The notes under the pieces: model-generated | What the model was told of the DNA's origin: nothing | Seen by the model: the letters and a program-made list of their open reading frames with translations, nothing else | Database searches by the model: none | Source: an uncultured Halomonas sp. | GTDB lineage: Bacteria; Pseudomonadota; Gammaproteobacteria; Pseudomonadales; Halomonadaceae | Direction: 5' to 3' | NCBI RefSeq assembly: GCF_947493865.1 | Contig: NZ_CANLTC010000002.1 | Coordinates: 62,001 to 126,000, forward strand | Length of the DNA: 64,000 nucleotides | Shown here: one piece after another, positions 35,416 to 44,311 of the stretch | How the letters are laid out: the number at the start of each line of letters is the position of its first letter | Numbering within the stretch: the first letter of the stretch is position 1 | Position numbers and translations under genes: made by a program

Positions 35416-36177
35416 ATGACGATATCCTTGTCTCAATTGGTAGGACGAGGGCGCCTTTACTGGTCGTCGGCAGCCGGTCGCGCGCACTGGCAAGCCGAGC
35501 GTGCCTGCATCGGGCCGATGTGTGAGCGTCTGTTCGGGGCTCACGGCCTGCACCTGGGCATGGCGCCGCCCTTGACGGACATGTGTCCGATTCGCCATAC
35601 CCTGACCTGGTCGCCGACCCGGGAATTGGCTGAAAACGATGCCTGCCTGGTATGCGATCCCACTCGCTTGCCCTTGCCGGATGACAGCCTCTCGCTGGTG
35701 GTATTGCATCACATGCTGGAAGTCGCGCCCGAGCCACATCGGCTGCTGCAGGAAGCGACTCGCGTATTGGCGGACAATGGCTGTCTGATCATTTTCGGCT
35801 GGTTTCCACTGGGCCTTGAAGGGATGCATCGGCTATGGCCGCGTAGTCGCACAGGCATGCCACGCTGCGGACGATGGCGAACCCCTGGGCGTTTGGGCGA
35901 TTGGCTTGCATTTGTCGACTTTGAAATCGAGCGAGTAGACTACTGTGGCTTTCGGTTGCCGGGCAGACCGCCGGGCAATGCCAAGCTTGAATCCCTCGGG
36001 CGGCGTTATAATTTACCGCTCAGTGACGCATACATGATTCGCGCCCGGCCCAAGACGCAGCGGGCGCAAATCATCAAGCCGCGGCTGACCGCGCCGGGCA
36101 TGGGGCGACCACTGCTGGGCAATTCACCCCGGGTGACGACCGAACAGGAACACAAACAGGTGAGCGAGGTTGACTGA
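35416..36177 (+). CDS. yafS: SAM-dependent methyltransferase, YafS type
   Basis: A 253-aa class I methyltransferase fold. The SAM-binding part is degenerate, but [25 protein letters not shown] fits motifs II-III and the later [17 protein letters not shown] strand fits motif IV. Position between gloB and rnhA matches E. coli YafS, whose substrate is not known. The start is uncertain: ATG 35416 and GTG 35401 are both weakly placed for a ribosome-binding site. The stop lies inside the rnhA start region (8-bp overlap). Confidence 0.8.
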   Translation: MTISLSQLVGRGRLYWSSAAGRAHWQAERACIGPMCERLFGAHGLHLGMAPPLTDMCPIRHTLTWSPTRELAENDACLVCDPTRLPLPDDSLSLVVLHHMLEVAPEPHRLLQEATRVLADNGCLIIFGWFPLGLEGMHRLWPRSRTGMPRCGRWRTPGRLGDWLAFVDFEIERVDYCGFRLPGRPPGNAKLESLGRRYNLPLSDAYMIRARPKTQRAQIIKPRLTAPGMGRPLLGNSPRVTTEQEHKQVSEVD

Positions 36178-36625
36178 CATAGCATTACCCAAGGTGATTA
36201 TTCATACCGATGGCGCCTGTCGTGGCAATCCAGGCCCAGGTGGCTGGGGCGCGTTACTCAACGCGGGGCGTCACGAGAAGACCCTCAACGGCTTCGAAGC
36301 CACGACCACCAACAATCGCATGGAGCTGATGGCGGCCATCATGGCGCTACGCGAGCTCAAGCGCCCTTGCCAGGTGGAGCTGCACACGGACTCCCAGTAC
36401 CTGCGCAAGGGCATCACCGAGTGGATACATGGCTGGCAAAAACGCGGCTGGAAGACCGCTGCCAAACAGCCGGTCAAGAATGCGGAGCTATGGCGCGAGC
36501 TGCTCGCCGAGAGTCAGCGCCATGAGGTGCGCTGGCATTGGGTGAAGGGCCATAGCGGCGATCCGGGCAATGAATGCGCCGATGCCCTGGCCAATGCCGC
36601 CATCGATGCGGCGCTGAGCCCTTAG
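36170..36625 (+). CDS. rnhA: Ribonuclease HI RnhA
   Basis: A 151-aa enzyme that removes RNA from RNA-DNA hybrids. Catalytic residues D14 ([17 protein letters not shown]), E52 (NNRMELMAA), D74 (HTDSQY), H128 and D138 (GNECADALA) are all present. The start is TTG, with an AGGTGAG site just upstream; no ATG or GTG is available in frame before the conserved N-terminus. It overlaps the yafS-like stop by 8 bp, so the two are coupled. Confidence 0.95.
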   Translation: MTDIALPKVIIHTDGACRGNPGPGGWGALLNAGRHEKTLNGFEATTTNNRMELMAAIMALRELKRPCQVELHTDSQYLRKGITEWIHGWQKRGWKTAAKQPVKNAELWRELLAESQRHEVRWHWVKGHSGDPGNECADALANAAIDAALSP

Positions 36626-36692
36626 ACGTGAGGCGTTGTTCTGTCTTGCCACTTCAGTCGTCAACATTCACAACACATTCAGCGAGAGATTA

Positions 36693-37472
36693 ATGCGCCA
36701 GATCATTCTGGATACCGAAACCACCGGTATCGATCCCAAGGAAGGCCATCGACTCATCGAGATTGGTGCCGTCGAGATGATCAATCGCCGTCTGACCGGC
36801 AACACCTATCACCAGTACATCAATCCCGAGCGCGAGATCGAGGCGGAAGCCATCGGCATTCATGGCATCACCAACGAGCGCGTCGCGGATGAACCCCGGT
36901 TTGCCGAGGTGGCGGATGCCTTCTGGGCGTTCATCAAAGGGGCGGAACTGATCATTCACAACGCACCCTTCGACGTGGGCTTCATCGACCATGAGTTTGG
37001 CATGTTGCAGGCCAGCCGCGATAAGCCTCGGCTAGGGCCGGTAGCGGACCACTGCGCCATCCTCGATACGCTCAAGATGGCGCGAGACAAGCACCCGGGA
37101 CAGCGCAACAGCCTGGATGCGCTGTGCAAGCGTTACGAGATAGACAACGGTCACCGGGTGCTGCACGGGGCGTTGCTCGATGCGGAAATACTGGCGGATG
37201 TGTACCTGGCGATGACCGGGGGGCAGACGGCGTTGCTGCTTGATGCGGATGCCCAGGCGGGGGCGAACAGCGGCGGTACCAGCGGCATTCGGCGCTTGTC
37301 CAGCGAGCGCCCGAGGCTGGCGGTGACACGGCTGAGCGAGGCGGAACTCGAGGCGCACCGCGCCAAGCTTGCACGCATTCGCGAAGGCGCAGGCGAGTGC
37401 ACCTGGGACGCCCTGGCTGGCTGGGAAGCACCCGAGACCGATCCTGCGTCTTCCACATCGGTGGACGCCTGA
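36693..37472 (+). CDS. dnaQ: DNA polymerase III epsilon subunit (proofreading exonuclease) DnaQ
   Basis: A 259-aa DEDDh 3'-5' exonuclease of the replicative polymerase. ExoI is LDTETTG (D7, E9), ExoII HNAPFDVGFID and ExoIII HGALLDAEIL. The C-terminal 60 residues form the linker and polymerase-binding tail (alpha contact). I start at MRQIILDTE as in E. coli DnaQ; the 19 upstream codons are not conserved. Its stop overlaps the nudC start by one base. The rnhA-dnaQ pairing is the classic arrangement, here codirectional. Confidence 0.95.
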   Translation: MRQIILDTETTGIDPKEGHRLIEIGAVEMINRRLTGNTYHQYINPEREIEAEAIGIHGITNERVADEPRFAEVADAFWAFIKGAELIIHNAPFDVGFIDHEFGMLQASRDKPRLGPVADHCAILDTLKMARDKHPGQRNSLDALCKRYEIDNGHRVLHGALLDAEILADVYLAMTGGQTALLLDADAQAGANSGGTSGIRRLSSERPRLAVTRLSEAELEAHRAKLARIREGAGECTWDALAGWEAPETDPASSTSVDA

Positions 37473-38251
37473 TGTTTCGACGTGATTTACCCTCAGACGA
37501 TCAGCGTGGCGGCCTGCTGATTCGCATCGGCGACCGCAGCACCATTGCCCCAGCCGCGACCTCAACCGGCGAAGATGACATGCTGGCCTTCGTTGATACC
37601 TGGCCGGCGATGGCGCAACCGATCGGTTTCTGGGATGAACAGCCCGTGGCGGTGGTTCACGAGCCCGAGGCAACGCAATGGCCTACCGCCCGAGAGTGGC
37701 TGGCCCAGTTGCCCGAGTCGAAGTTCGCCTTGATTTCGACGGCGCTGGAGGTGGTGGCCTGGCAGCGGGACCATCGCTTCTGTGGCCGTTGCGGCCACGC
37801 TGCACAACGGATAGGCGGTGAGTTTGCCATGCAGTGCTCGGAATGCGGGCTACGCAATTACCCGCGCATCTCGCCTTGCATCATCACGCTGGTGACGCAG
37901 GGGGAAAATCTGCTGCTGGCCCGTAGCCCACGCTTCCCGCCTGGACGCTATTCGACCCTGGCGGGCTTCATAGAGCCTGGCGAGACCGCCGAGGATGCGG
38001 TGCATCGCGAAATATACGAAGAGGTAGGCTTGACGGTGCGTAATCTCAGCTACTATCGCAGCCAGGCCTGGCCGTTTCCTCATTCATTGATGCTGGGATA
38101 CTTTGCCGAAGCGGCCACTCGCCGCATTCGTATCGATGGTATCGAGATTGCCGACGCGGCGTGGTACACGCCGCGTCGATTACCGCAATTGCCGCCGCCC
38201 TATTCGATTGCTCGGGCGCTGATCGAGGCACACCTCAGAACCTGTTCATGA
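37472..38251 (+). CDS. nudC: NAD(H) pyrophosphatase / NAD-capped RNA decapping Nudix enzyme NudC
   Basis: A 259-aa Nudix hydrolase that splits NADH to NMNH and AMP and removes NAD caps from RNA. Four zinc Cys (C104, C107, C122, C125) precede the Nudix box starting GFIEPGETAEDA (165-187). The NADH-specificity motif, normally SQPWPFPxS, reads SQAWPFPHS here. The ATG overlaps the dnaQ stop as TGATG. The last 11 bases of the gene form part of an outer arm of the palindromic repeat that follows. Confidence 0.93.
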   Translation: MFRRDLPSDDQRGGLLIRIGDRSTIAPAATSTGEDDMLAFVDTWPAMAQPIGFWDEQPVAVVHEPEATQWPTAREWLAQLPESKFALISTALEVVAWQRDHRFCGRCGHAAQRIGGEFAMQCSECGLRNYPRISPCIITLVTQGENLLLARSPRFPPGRYSTLAGFIEPGETAEDAVHREIYEEVGLTVRNLSYYRSQAWPFPHSLMLGYFAEAATRRIRIDGIEIADAAWYTPRRLPQLPPPYSIARALIEAHLRTCS

Positions 38252-38373
38252 TCTACTGCACTCGGCGATACAGCGTTAAAATTGATCTCAGAATACTCAT
38301 TTACACCCGTAAACTCCGTTTCCTCGATCAATTTTGCCTTGTCTCGCCTTCGTTCGTAGCGATCATGAGCAGG
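38241..38373. repeat. Nested palindromic intergenic repeat, copy 2 (after nudC)
   Basis: Outer arms CCTGTTCATGATC (38241-38253) and GATCATGAGCAGG (38361-38373) pair with one G-T; inner arms AAAATTGATC (38278-38287) and GATCAATTTT (38326-38335) pair perfectly. The loop GAATACTCATTTACACC then GTAAACTCCGT and the flank GCCTTGTCTCGCCTTCG match copy 1 (1752-1875, opposite strand). The arms differ from copy 1 in sequence but stay complementary. It lies between nudC and the convergent SCP2 gene. Confidence 0.85.
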
Positions 38374-38408
38374 CTCTTTTTTTCTCTCGTTAGCGAGAAG
38401 CCGGGGAA

Positions 38409-38723
38409 TTAGCGAGGGAAAAGCGTGCTGAGCTTGGTGGCCAGCATCAAGTTGCCGGTGGCTTTCAACTTGCCGGACATGAAGGCATGCATGCCGTCGA
38501 TTTCACCGCTCATGATGCCCTTTAGCGTGGCGCTGTCCGCCGCCAGGGTGACGGAAGGGTCGTCATGCTCACCGTGATGCACTCCGAGCGTGCCATCCTG
38601 AACGTGGAGATAGTAATCCTCGTCGTCGATGACATTGAACTGGAAGATCTCGTCCATGCCCTGAGCCGCTTGAGGATCGAAGCGGTTTTTCAAGCGCTCC
38701 AGGGTAGCGTTGTTATCGGTCAT
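38409..38723 (-). CDS. SCP2 sterol-binding domain protein
   Basis: A 104-aa protein that is essentially a single SCP2 domain. FQFNVIDDEDYYLHVQDG and the later PSVTLAADSATLKGIMSGEIDG with FMSGKLKATGN follow the family pattern of a lipid-binding pocket. In bacteria its ligand is not settled; fatty acids or isoprenoids are possible. The start MTDNNATLERLKNRF is preferred to one 16 codons upstream because it matches the domain's usual beginning. It stands alone, convergent with nudC. Confidence 0.85.
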   Translation of the reverse strand: MTDNNATLERLKNRFDPQAAQGMDEIFQFNVIDDEDYYLHVQDGTLGVHHGEHDDPSVTLAADSATLKGIMSGEIDGMHAFMSGKLKATGNLMLATKLSTLFPR

Positions 38724-38881
38724 CAAAATTCTCGTGTCGTGAACTGAAATGGGAACGCGAATGTGTGGCAAACAGTCAGTCTACGTCAAGGATGACGTGT
38801 GATCGCCTATCAATTCAATGGCCCCGATGCATGGCACCACGGGTATGAAATGTTGAAAAAAGATAAACGGAGAAGGCCTCA

Positions 38882-39922
38882 GTGAAAGAATGGTTAGCGG
38901 AATACGGCATGTTCCTGGCCCAGGTGGTCACCCTGGCCCTGGTCGTTGGCGTGTTGATTGCCTTGATTGGCAAGGCCCGTGGGCAGGAGGAGCATAGCCG
39001 CCTGCGAATCGAAGAACTCAACAAGCGTTTGCGGCATCGCCAGCGCCGTTTACGCCTATCCGGCATGGATCGCAAACGCCGCAAGATGGCCTTGAAACGC
39101 TTCAAGAAAGACGACAAGGACGAAATTCGCTCCTCCCATAATAGCGAAAATGAGCCTCGGAGGCAGACGGTCTGGGTGCTGGATTTCAAGGGGGATATCA
39201 AGGCGTCGGCGACTTCGCGATTCAGCGAGGAGATTTCTGCGCTGCTGGGGGTGGTTGACGAAAACGATGAGGTCGTCGTGCGTCTCGAATCCCCGGGTGG
39301 GTTGGTGCACGCCTACGGCCTGGCGGCGGCGCAGCTCGATCGACTGCGCGAAGCGAATGTCACCACCACGGTGTGCGTCGACAAGGTGGCGGCCAGCGGC
39401 GGCTATCTCATGGCCTGCTGTGCCGATCGCATACGGGCCGCGCCTTTTGCCGTGCTTGGTTCCATCGGCGTGGTGGCGCAGTTGCCCAACATTCATCGCC
39501 TGCTCAAGAAAAACGATATCGACGTCGAGCTGCTTACCGCAGGGCGTTACAAGCGTACTTTGACGGTGCTGGGAGAAAATACCGAAGAGGGGCGGGAAAA
39601 GTTCTTGGATGATCTGGAAAACACCCATGCGCTTTTCAAGCATTATGTCGGCGAACGGCGCCCCCAGCTCGATATCGAAGCCGTGGCTACCGGCGAAATT
39701 TGGTATGGCAGCGAAGCGGTAAAAAATGGCTTGATTGATGAAGTAGGTACCAGCGATGCATATCTACTCGAGCGTATGTCCCAGGCGCGGGTGATGACCG
39801 TGGCGCTCGAGAAAAAACGCGGCCTGGCCGAGCGTGCAGGCTTGGCGGCCTCAATGGGTGTGGAGCACGCGCTACAGCGTGTCTATGAAGTGCTCGAAGC
39901 CGGGGGGTGGCAGCGGCGCTAA
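38882..39922 (+). CDS. sohB: SohB-like inner-membrane serine protease (signal peptide peptidase family)
   Basis: A 346-aa S49 peptidase. The N-terminus (VKEWLAEYGMFLAQVVTLAL) carries the membrane anchor, followed by a basic region and a protease domain with the nucleophile S172 (ASGGYLM) and the general-base Lys K223 (GRYKRTLTV). The start is GTG, with a GGAGAAGG site; SohB proteins typically begin at this conserved segment. It probably cleaves residual signal peptides or misfolded membrane proteins. Confidence 0.9.
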   Translation: MKEWLAEYGMFLAQVVTLALVVGVLIALIGKARGQEEHSRLRIEELNKRLRHRQRRLRLSGMDRKRRKMALKRFKKDDKDEIRSSHNSENEPRRQTVWVLDFKGDIKASATSRFSEEISALLGVVDENDEVVVRLESPGGLVHAYGLAAAQLDRLREANVTTTVCVDKVAASGGYLMACCADRIRAAPFAVLGSIGVVAQLPNIHRLLKKNDIDVELLTAGRYKRTLTVLGENTEEGREKFLDDLENTHALFKHYVGERRPQLDIEAVATGEIWYGSEAVKNGLIDEVGTSDAYLLERMSQARVMTVALEKKRGLAERAGLAASMGVEHALQRVYEVLEAGGWQRR

Positions 39923-39947
39923 GCGTCACCTCCAGACCTGTGACGCT
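39922..39947. terminator. Possible bidirectional terminator hairpin
   Basis: AGCGTCAC (39922-39929) and GTGACGCT (39940-39947) form an 8-bp stem with a ten-base loop in the gap between the convergent sohB and arsR-type genes. It directly follows the sohB stop but has no T-run, so it may need Rho or be only partial. Confidence 0.45.
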
Positions 39948-39959
39948 GAGTGGAAGCCC

Positions 39960-40274
39960 TCAGGCGTAGAGCGTTGCCAGCGTATCCACCACGATGCGCG
40001 CCTCGTTACCCTGCAATGAGTAGTAGATGGTCTGAGAAGAGCGCCGAGTGTTGACCAGCCCTTCCCGCCGCAGAATCGCCAGATGCTGAGACAAGGCGGA
40101 TTGACTCAACGCCAGGCGTGAATTCAACTCGGAAACGGAGAGTTCCGTTTCATCGAGCAGGCAGAGTATGCGCAGACGATTTTCATTTGCCATGGCCTTG
40201 AGAAGATTGGTCGCGTTGACAACACTGGCATCGCCTTTTTCGAGCAGCTGTGCCGCAGGCTGACGAGTGCTCAT
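39960..40274 (-). CDS. ArsR/SmtB-family winged helix-turn-helix regulator
   Basis: A 104-aa DNA-binding repressor. AMANENRLRILCLL, then the recognition helix region LALSQSALSQHLAILRREGLV and the wing TRRSSQTIYYSL are typical of the BigR/SqrR branch of the family. That branch senses sulfide through two Cys; only one (C38) is present here, so sensing by disulfide in this protein is doubtful. No metal ligands (CxC) are visible. It is divergent from prpE across a 407-bp region with two palindromes. Confidence 0.85.
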   Translation of the reverse strand: MSTRQPAAQLLEKGDASVVNATNLLKAMANENRLRILCLLDETELSVSELNSRLALSQSALSQHLAILRREGLVNTRRSSQTIYYSLQGNEARIVVDTLATLYA

Positions 40275-40681
40275 GATACTTCTCCTGGATAGGGCTTGTG
40301 CTGATGGCGCAAGCCTCTGGTCGGTGCCGGTTCGGCGAGGGTAACCCCCTTACTCTCTTCCTCATTTAGCAAATCTTCAACAACTTCGAATTACTTGTTC
40401 AAACGCGTATTTAACGGTAAATCATCGCCAGATGATTGCTTCTCTACATCCCTGACCTGCTTATTGTCGACAATATTTCATTGACCGTGAATAGCATGGG
40501 CGCATTTTATGCGTCTTTCGTCGAGAATTAGCCAATGGTATGAGTTGAAAGCGCATCGACATCGCCTACAGTGTCAACAATCGGCCATCGGAGGATTGGT
40601 ATCACGTCTGAGCTTGAATATTGATCTTCCCGCGCATCATTTCCTTTCTTGCGCGTCATTCCCTCTAGAGGCGAGCTTTTC
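40275..40681. promoter_or_regulatory. Divergent regulatory region arsR-prpE (407 bp) with two inverted repeats
   Basis: The gap holds AATCATC-GCCA-GATGATT (40420-40437) and a perfect 14-bp palindrome TATTGTCGACAATA (40462-40475). Either could be the operator of the adjacent ArsR-type repressor or of another regulator. Promoters for both genes must lie here but were not assigned. No gene was seen. Confidence 0.45.
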
Positions 40682-42592
40682 ATGCATACCTATCAATCCG
40701 AGTTTCAGCAGTCGATTCAGCATCCTGAAGCGTTCTGGGCGGAGCAGGCTCGGCGCATTCCCTGGTTCAAGCCGCCACAGACCATGCTCGGTTACGATGA
40801 ACAGGATCACGCCCGGTGGTATGGCGACGGCGAGCTGAATATCTGTCATGTCGCACTGGACCATCATGTCGAGTCCGGACGAGGCGACCAGCCGGCGATC
40901 TTCTGGGACTCACCGGTATCCGGGCACCGCCGGCAGTACAGCTATCGTGAACTACGCGACCAGGTGGCGACCTTTGCCGGTGCCTTGACAGGATTGGGGG
41001 TGGAAAAGGGCGACCGAGTGGTCATCTACATGCCCATGGTGCCCGAGGCGCTGATAGCGATGTACGCCTGCGCACGCCTAGGAGCGATCCACTCCGTGGT
41101 ATTCGGCGGCTTTGCCCCTCATGAATTGGCAATGCGCATCGAGGATGCGGAACCCAAGGTGGTGGTGGCCGCCTCCTGTGGTATCGAAGTCGATACGGTC
41201 ATCCCCTATAAGCCGATCGTCGACAAGGCAATCGCCGCTAGTGACCATAAGCCATCTGCCTGTGTGATCCTGCAGCGCGAGCAGGCCCAGGCCGATCTGG
41301 GCGATATCGATCACGATTGGCAAATGCTGATGGAAAACGCCATGCCAGCGGACTGCGTACCGGTCAAGGGCACGGATCCTCTCTATATCCTCTATACGTC
41401 GGGCACGACCGGCAAGCCCAAGGGAGTGGTGCGCGATCATGGTGGCTACGCGGTGGCACTGCACTACTCCATGGAGCGTATTTATGGAATGGCGCCAGGC
41501 GACGTCTTCTTTTCAGCCTCTGACGTCGGCTGGGTGGTGGGGCACTCCTATATCGTCTACGCGCCGCTGATTCTGGGATGCACCACCGTCGTTTACGAAG
41601 GCAAGCCGGTTCGCACGCCAGACGCGGGGGCGTTCTGGCGCCTGATTTCCGAGTATGGCGTCAAGGCATTCTTTACCGCCCCGACCGCCTTTCGCGCCGT
41701 CAAGAAAGAGGATCCTGATGGCAAGTGGCTGGAGAAGTACGATATTTCCTGTCTCGAGACGCTGTTCCTGGCCGGCGAGCGGCTCGATCCCCCGACCTTT
41801 CACTGGCTCGACGATCTGCTCGATGTCCCGGTGATCGATCACTGGTGGCAGACCGAAACCGGCTGGGCCATCGCCGCCAATCTTCAGGGGCTAGAGCCCA
41901 TGCCAGTCAAGCCCGGCTCCGCGACGGTACCGGTACCTGGTTACGATGTGCAGGTGATCAACCGCCAGGGAGAACCCGCGGCAGCCCATGAGCAGGGCAG
42001 TATCGTCATACGCCAGCCCATGCCGCCGGGGTGCCTTGCGGGTATCTGGCGTGATCCCAAGCGCTTTCACCAGGCGTATATGGCGGCGATACCCGGCTGT
42101 TATCTGACCGGCGACGGGGGATATTTCGACGAAGAGGGCTATCTGTTCGTCATGGGACGTACCGATGATGTCATCAACGTGGCGGGCCATCGTCTTTCCA
42201 CCGGGGAGATGGAAGAGGTGCTCGGGTCCCATGCGGCGGTGGCGGAGTGTGCCGTGATCGGTATTCTCGACGATCTGAAAGGGCAGGTACCCCTGGGTCT
42301 GGTGATTCCCAAGGACGGCTTCGATGGCGATACACACGCCCTTGAAAACGAGTTGATCGCCCTGGTTCGTGCGCAGATCGGCCCGGTGGCTTCCTTGAAG
42401 CAGGTGCTGGTGGTATCGCGGCTGCCGAAGACCCGTTCCGGCAAGATACTGCGTAAGCTCCTGCGTACCATTGCCGACGGCAAGGAATTCGGCATGCCGT
42501 CCACCATCGATGACCCTACCAGCCTGCAGGAAGTGCACGAGCACATGGTGGATCGGGAGGTGGGGGCGGCGCACCAGTCAAAGCAGGTCTGA
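40682..42592 (+). CDS. prpE: Propionyl-CoA synthetase PrpE / short-chain acyl-CoA synthetase
   Basis: A 636-aa adenylate-forming enzyme that activates propionate (or a related short acid) to acyl-CoA. The AMP-binding P-loop is YTSGTTGKPKGV; WWQTETGWAI and GRTDDVINVAGHRLS mark the A5 and A8 motifs, and the acetylation site region is PKTRSGKILRK. The size and the DHWWQTETG signature match PrpE rather than Acs. There is no prpBCD methylcitrate cluster beside it. GAGGCGAG precedes the ATG. Confidence 0.87.
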   Translation: MHTYQSEFQQSIQHPEAFWAEQARRIPWFKPPQTMLGYDEQDHARWYGDGELNICHVALDHHVESGRGDQPAIFWDSPVSGHRRQYSYRELRDQVATFAGALTGLGVEKGDRVVIYMPMVPEALIAMYACARLGAIHSVVFGGFAPHELAMRIEDAEPKVVVAASCGIEVDTVIPYKPIVDKAIAASDHKPSACVILQREQAQADLGDIDHDWQMLMENAMPADCVPVKGTDPLYILYTSGTTGKPKGVVRDHGGYAVALHYSMERIYGMAPGDVFFSASDVGWVVGHSYIVYAPLILGCTTVVYEGKPVRTPDAGAFWRLISEYGVKAFFTAPTAFRAVKKEDPDGKWLEKYDISCLETLFLAGERLDPPTFHWLDDLLDVPVIDHWWQTETGWAIAANLQGLEPMPVKPGSATVPVPGYDVQVINRQGEPAAAHEQGSIVIRQPMPPGCLAGIWRDPKRFHQAYMAAIPGCYLTGDGGYFDEEGYLFVMGRTDDVINVAGHRLSTGEMEEVLGSHAAVAECAVIGILDDLKGQVPLGLVIPKDGFDGDTHALENELIALVRAQIGPVASLKQVLVVSRLPKTRSGKILRKLLRTIADGKEFGMPSTIDDPTSLQEVHEHMVDREVGAAHQSKQV

Positions 42593-42673
42593 ACGCCAGC
42601 GCTCAAGCTGGTCACTCTTGCTGCATGCAGAGTGATTGAGGCCTGTCGCCGGCAACACTTACTTTATTGAAAC

Positions 42674-42700
42674 ATTGGGCCCGCTTTCGGCGGGCCCGAT
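42674..42700 (+). terminator. Rho-independent terminator after prpE
   Basis: An 11-bp stem (ATTGGGCCCGC / GCGGGCCCGAT, one T-G pair) with loop TTTCG, followed by TTTGT, lies 80 bp after the prpE stop and before the riboswitch-like leader of yhhQ. Confidence 0.85.
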
Positions 42701-42743
42701 TTGTGGGTACCATGCACCGCTCAACTCATGCCCCATCGATGCG

Positions 42744-42783
42744 CGAGGGTTCCCTCACCCCCTCGGCGGTATAAAAAAAGGAA
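42744..42783 (+). promoter_or_regulatory. Probable preQ1-I riboswitch controlling yhhQ translation
   Basis: P1 is CGAGGG (42744-42749) with CCCTCG (42760-42765). The loop TTCCCTCACC lies between, ending in the CACC that corresponds to the preQ1-binding ACC(C) of the class. An A-rich tail (ATAAAAAAA, 42771-42779) follows, and GGAA (42780-42783), which overlaps the yhhQ ribosome-binding site, can pair with the loop TTCC (42750-42753) to close the pseudoknot. The spacer between P1 and the A-tract is longer than in textbook examples. The gene downstream is a queuosine-precursor transporter, a known preQ1-riboswitch target. Confidence 0.62.
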
Positions 42784-42788
42784 ACCTC

Positions 42789-43454
42789 ATGCTGTTACTG
42801 TCCGAAAGGCAAAAACGTCGCTGTCTGATAGCGCTGGTGGCGTTTCATGTTCTCGTGATCGCCGTGAGTAATTATCTGGTGCAATTGCCTTTCACCATTG
42901 CCGGCTTGCATACCACCTGGGGCGCGTTCAGCTTCCCGTTCATCTTCCTGGCCACGGATCTTACCGTCAGGCTTTTCGGCAAGGGGCCGGCGCGAGTGAT
43001 CATTGCGCGAGTCATGCTGCCGGCCCTGGTGGTCTCCTATGTGCTGTCGGTCATGTTCGAGAAGGGGGAGTTTCGTAGCCTGGCGGCGCTTGGCGACTTC
43101 AATCTGTTCGTCGCACGTATCGCGCTGGCAAGCTTCATGGCTTACGTGATCGGCCAGTTGCTCGATATTCAGGTGTTCGATCGCCTGCGTCGCAGCGCTC
43201 GCTGGTGGGTGGCGCCGGCGCTCTCGACGGTATTGGGCAATCTGGCGGATACTTTTGCGTTTTTCGCCATTGCCTTTCATCAAGGGCCGGACCCCTTCAT
43301 GGCCAGCCATTGGGTGGAGATCGCCTGGGTCGATTATGCAGTCAAACTGGCCATTTCGTTGACGCTGTTCTTGCCCATGTATGGCTTGTTGCTGGGGTGG
43401 TTGAGCCGAAGCCTGTTACGCTTGGGGGCAAGGCCGTCCCGGGAAGGCATTTAG
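42789..43454 (+). CDS. yhhQ: Queuosine precursor transporter YhhQ/QueT-type (VUT family)
   Basis: A 221-aa inner-membrane protein with six hydrophobic spans. TWGAFSFPFIFLATDLTVRLFGK is the family signature, in two parts. YhhQ of E. coli imports preQ0/preQ1 for queuosine synthesis in tRNA. The ATG at 42789 has AAGGAA just upstream, in the riboswitch; the longer open frame from 42636 runs through the terminator and riboswitch and is not a plausible start. Regulation by preQ1 at the level of translation is inferred. Confidence 0.9.
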   Translation: MLLLSERQKRRCLIALVAFHVLVIAVSNYLVQLPFTIAGLHTTWGAFSFPFIFLATDLTVRLFGKGPARVIIARVMLPALVVSYVLSVMFEKGEFRSLAALGDFNLFVARIALASFMAYVIGQLLDIQVFDRLRRSARWWVAPALSTVLGNLADTFAFFAIAFHQGPDPFMASHWVEIAWVDYAVKLAISLTLFLPMYGLLLGWLSRSLLRLGARPSREGI

Positions 43455-43490
43455 ACGCGGGCTTCTAAAAGGATTGAAAAGGAAGACAGC

Positions 43491-44294
43491 ATGAGCGACT
43501 CCGTCGAACTCTACTATCAGGTTGGCGATGGGCAAGATAGTGATGGGCAGGATGGCGTGCCGTTAGTCGTATTGCACGGCTTGTTCGGCAGTGCGGATAA
43601 CTGGCGCTCTCATGCCAAGCAGTGGCAGCGCAAGCGCCGGGTAATCACCGTGGATCTACGCAATCACGGGCGCTCCCCTCATGCCGACGAGATGAATTAT
43701 TCCGTGATGGCTCAGGACGTGATCGCCTTGCTCGACAAGCTCGAAATCGAACGCTGCGATCTATTGGGTCACTCCATGGGGGGGAAGGTGGCGATCACCC
43801 TGGCCCGTATTGCCGCGGAGCGCCTGTCCTCATTGATCGTCGCGGACATCGCGCCGGTTGCCTATGGCCACGACCACGACGATGTATTCGCCGCCCTGCG
43901 TCGGGTCGTGGAGGGAGAACCCACTTCACGCAAGGAAGCCGATGCATTGATGGCCGAAGCCGTTGAAACACCGGCGGTGCGCATGTTCCTGGCGACCAAT
44001 CTGGTACGTGATGACGATGGCGTGATGCGCCTGCGGGTCGGTCTCGATGAGATCGAAGCGGCCTATGACAACATCATTGCCGAGCCGGCGGGTGAGGGCG
44101 CCTATGACGGCCCAACCCTGGTCCTGCGCGGGGCGAACTCCGGCTATGTCAGCGACGAGCTCCTGCCTCCGCTAAAGAAAGTGCTACCTGAAGCCGAGAT
44201 CGAGACGCTGGACGCGGGGCATTGGCTGCATGCCGAGGTGCCGGCAGCGTTCCAGCAGGCGGTGAACGACTTTCTTGCGCGTCGTCCCCTTTGA
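43491..44294 (+). CDS. ybfF: Alpha/beta hydrolase, esterase YbfF type
   Basis: A 267-aa cytoplasmic alpha/beta-fold hydrolase. VVLHGLFGSADNW forms the oxyanion region, GHSMGG (93-98) carries the nucleophile S95, VADIAPVAY follows, and LDAGHWLHAE supplies the catalytic His. Those local sequences match YbfF of E. coli, an acyl-CoA thioesterase/esterase. AAGGAAG lies before the ATG. It follows yhhQ at 36 bp on the same strand, so the two may be co-transcribed. Confidence 0.85.
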   Translation: MSDSVELYYQVGDGQDSDGQDGVPLVVLHGLFGSADNWRSHAKQWQRKRRVITVDLRNHGRSPHADEMNYSVMAQDVIALLDKLEIERCDLLGHSMGGKVAITLARIAAERLSSLIVADIAPVAYGHDHDDVFAALRRVVEGEPTSRKEADALMAEAVETPAVRMFLATNLVRDDDGVMRLRVGLDEIEAAYDNIIAEPAGEGAYDGPTLVLRGANSGYVSDELLPPLKKVLPEAEIETLDAGHWLHAEVPAAFQQAVNDFLARRPL

Positions 44295-44311
44295 GTGTTA
44301 AAGCCAGGATC

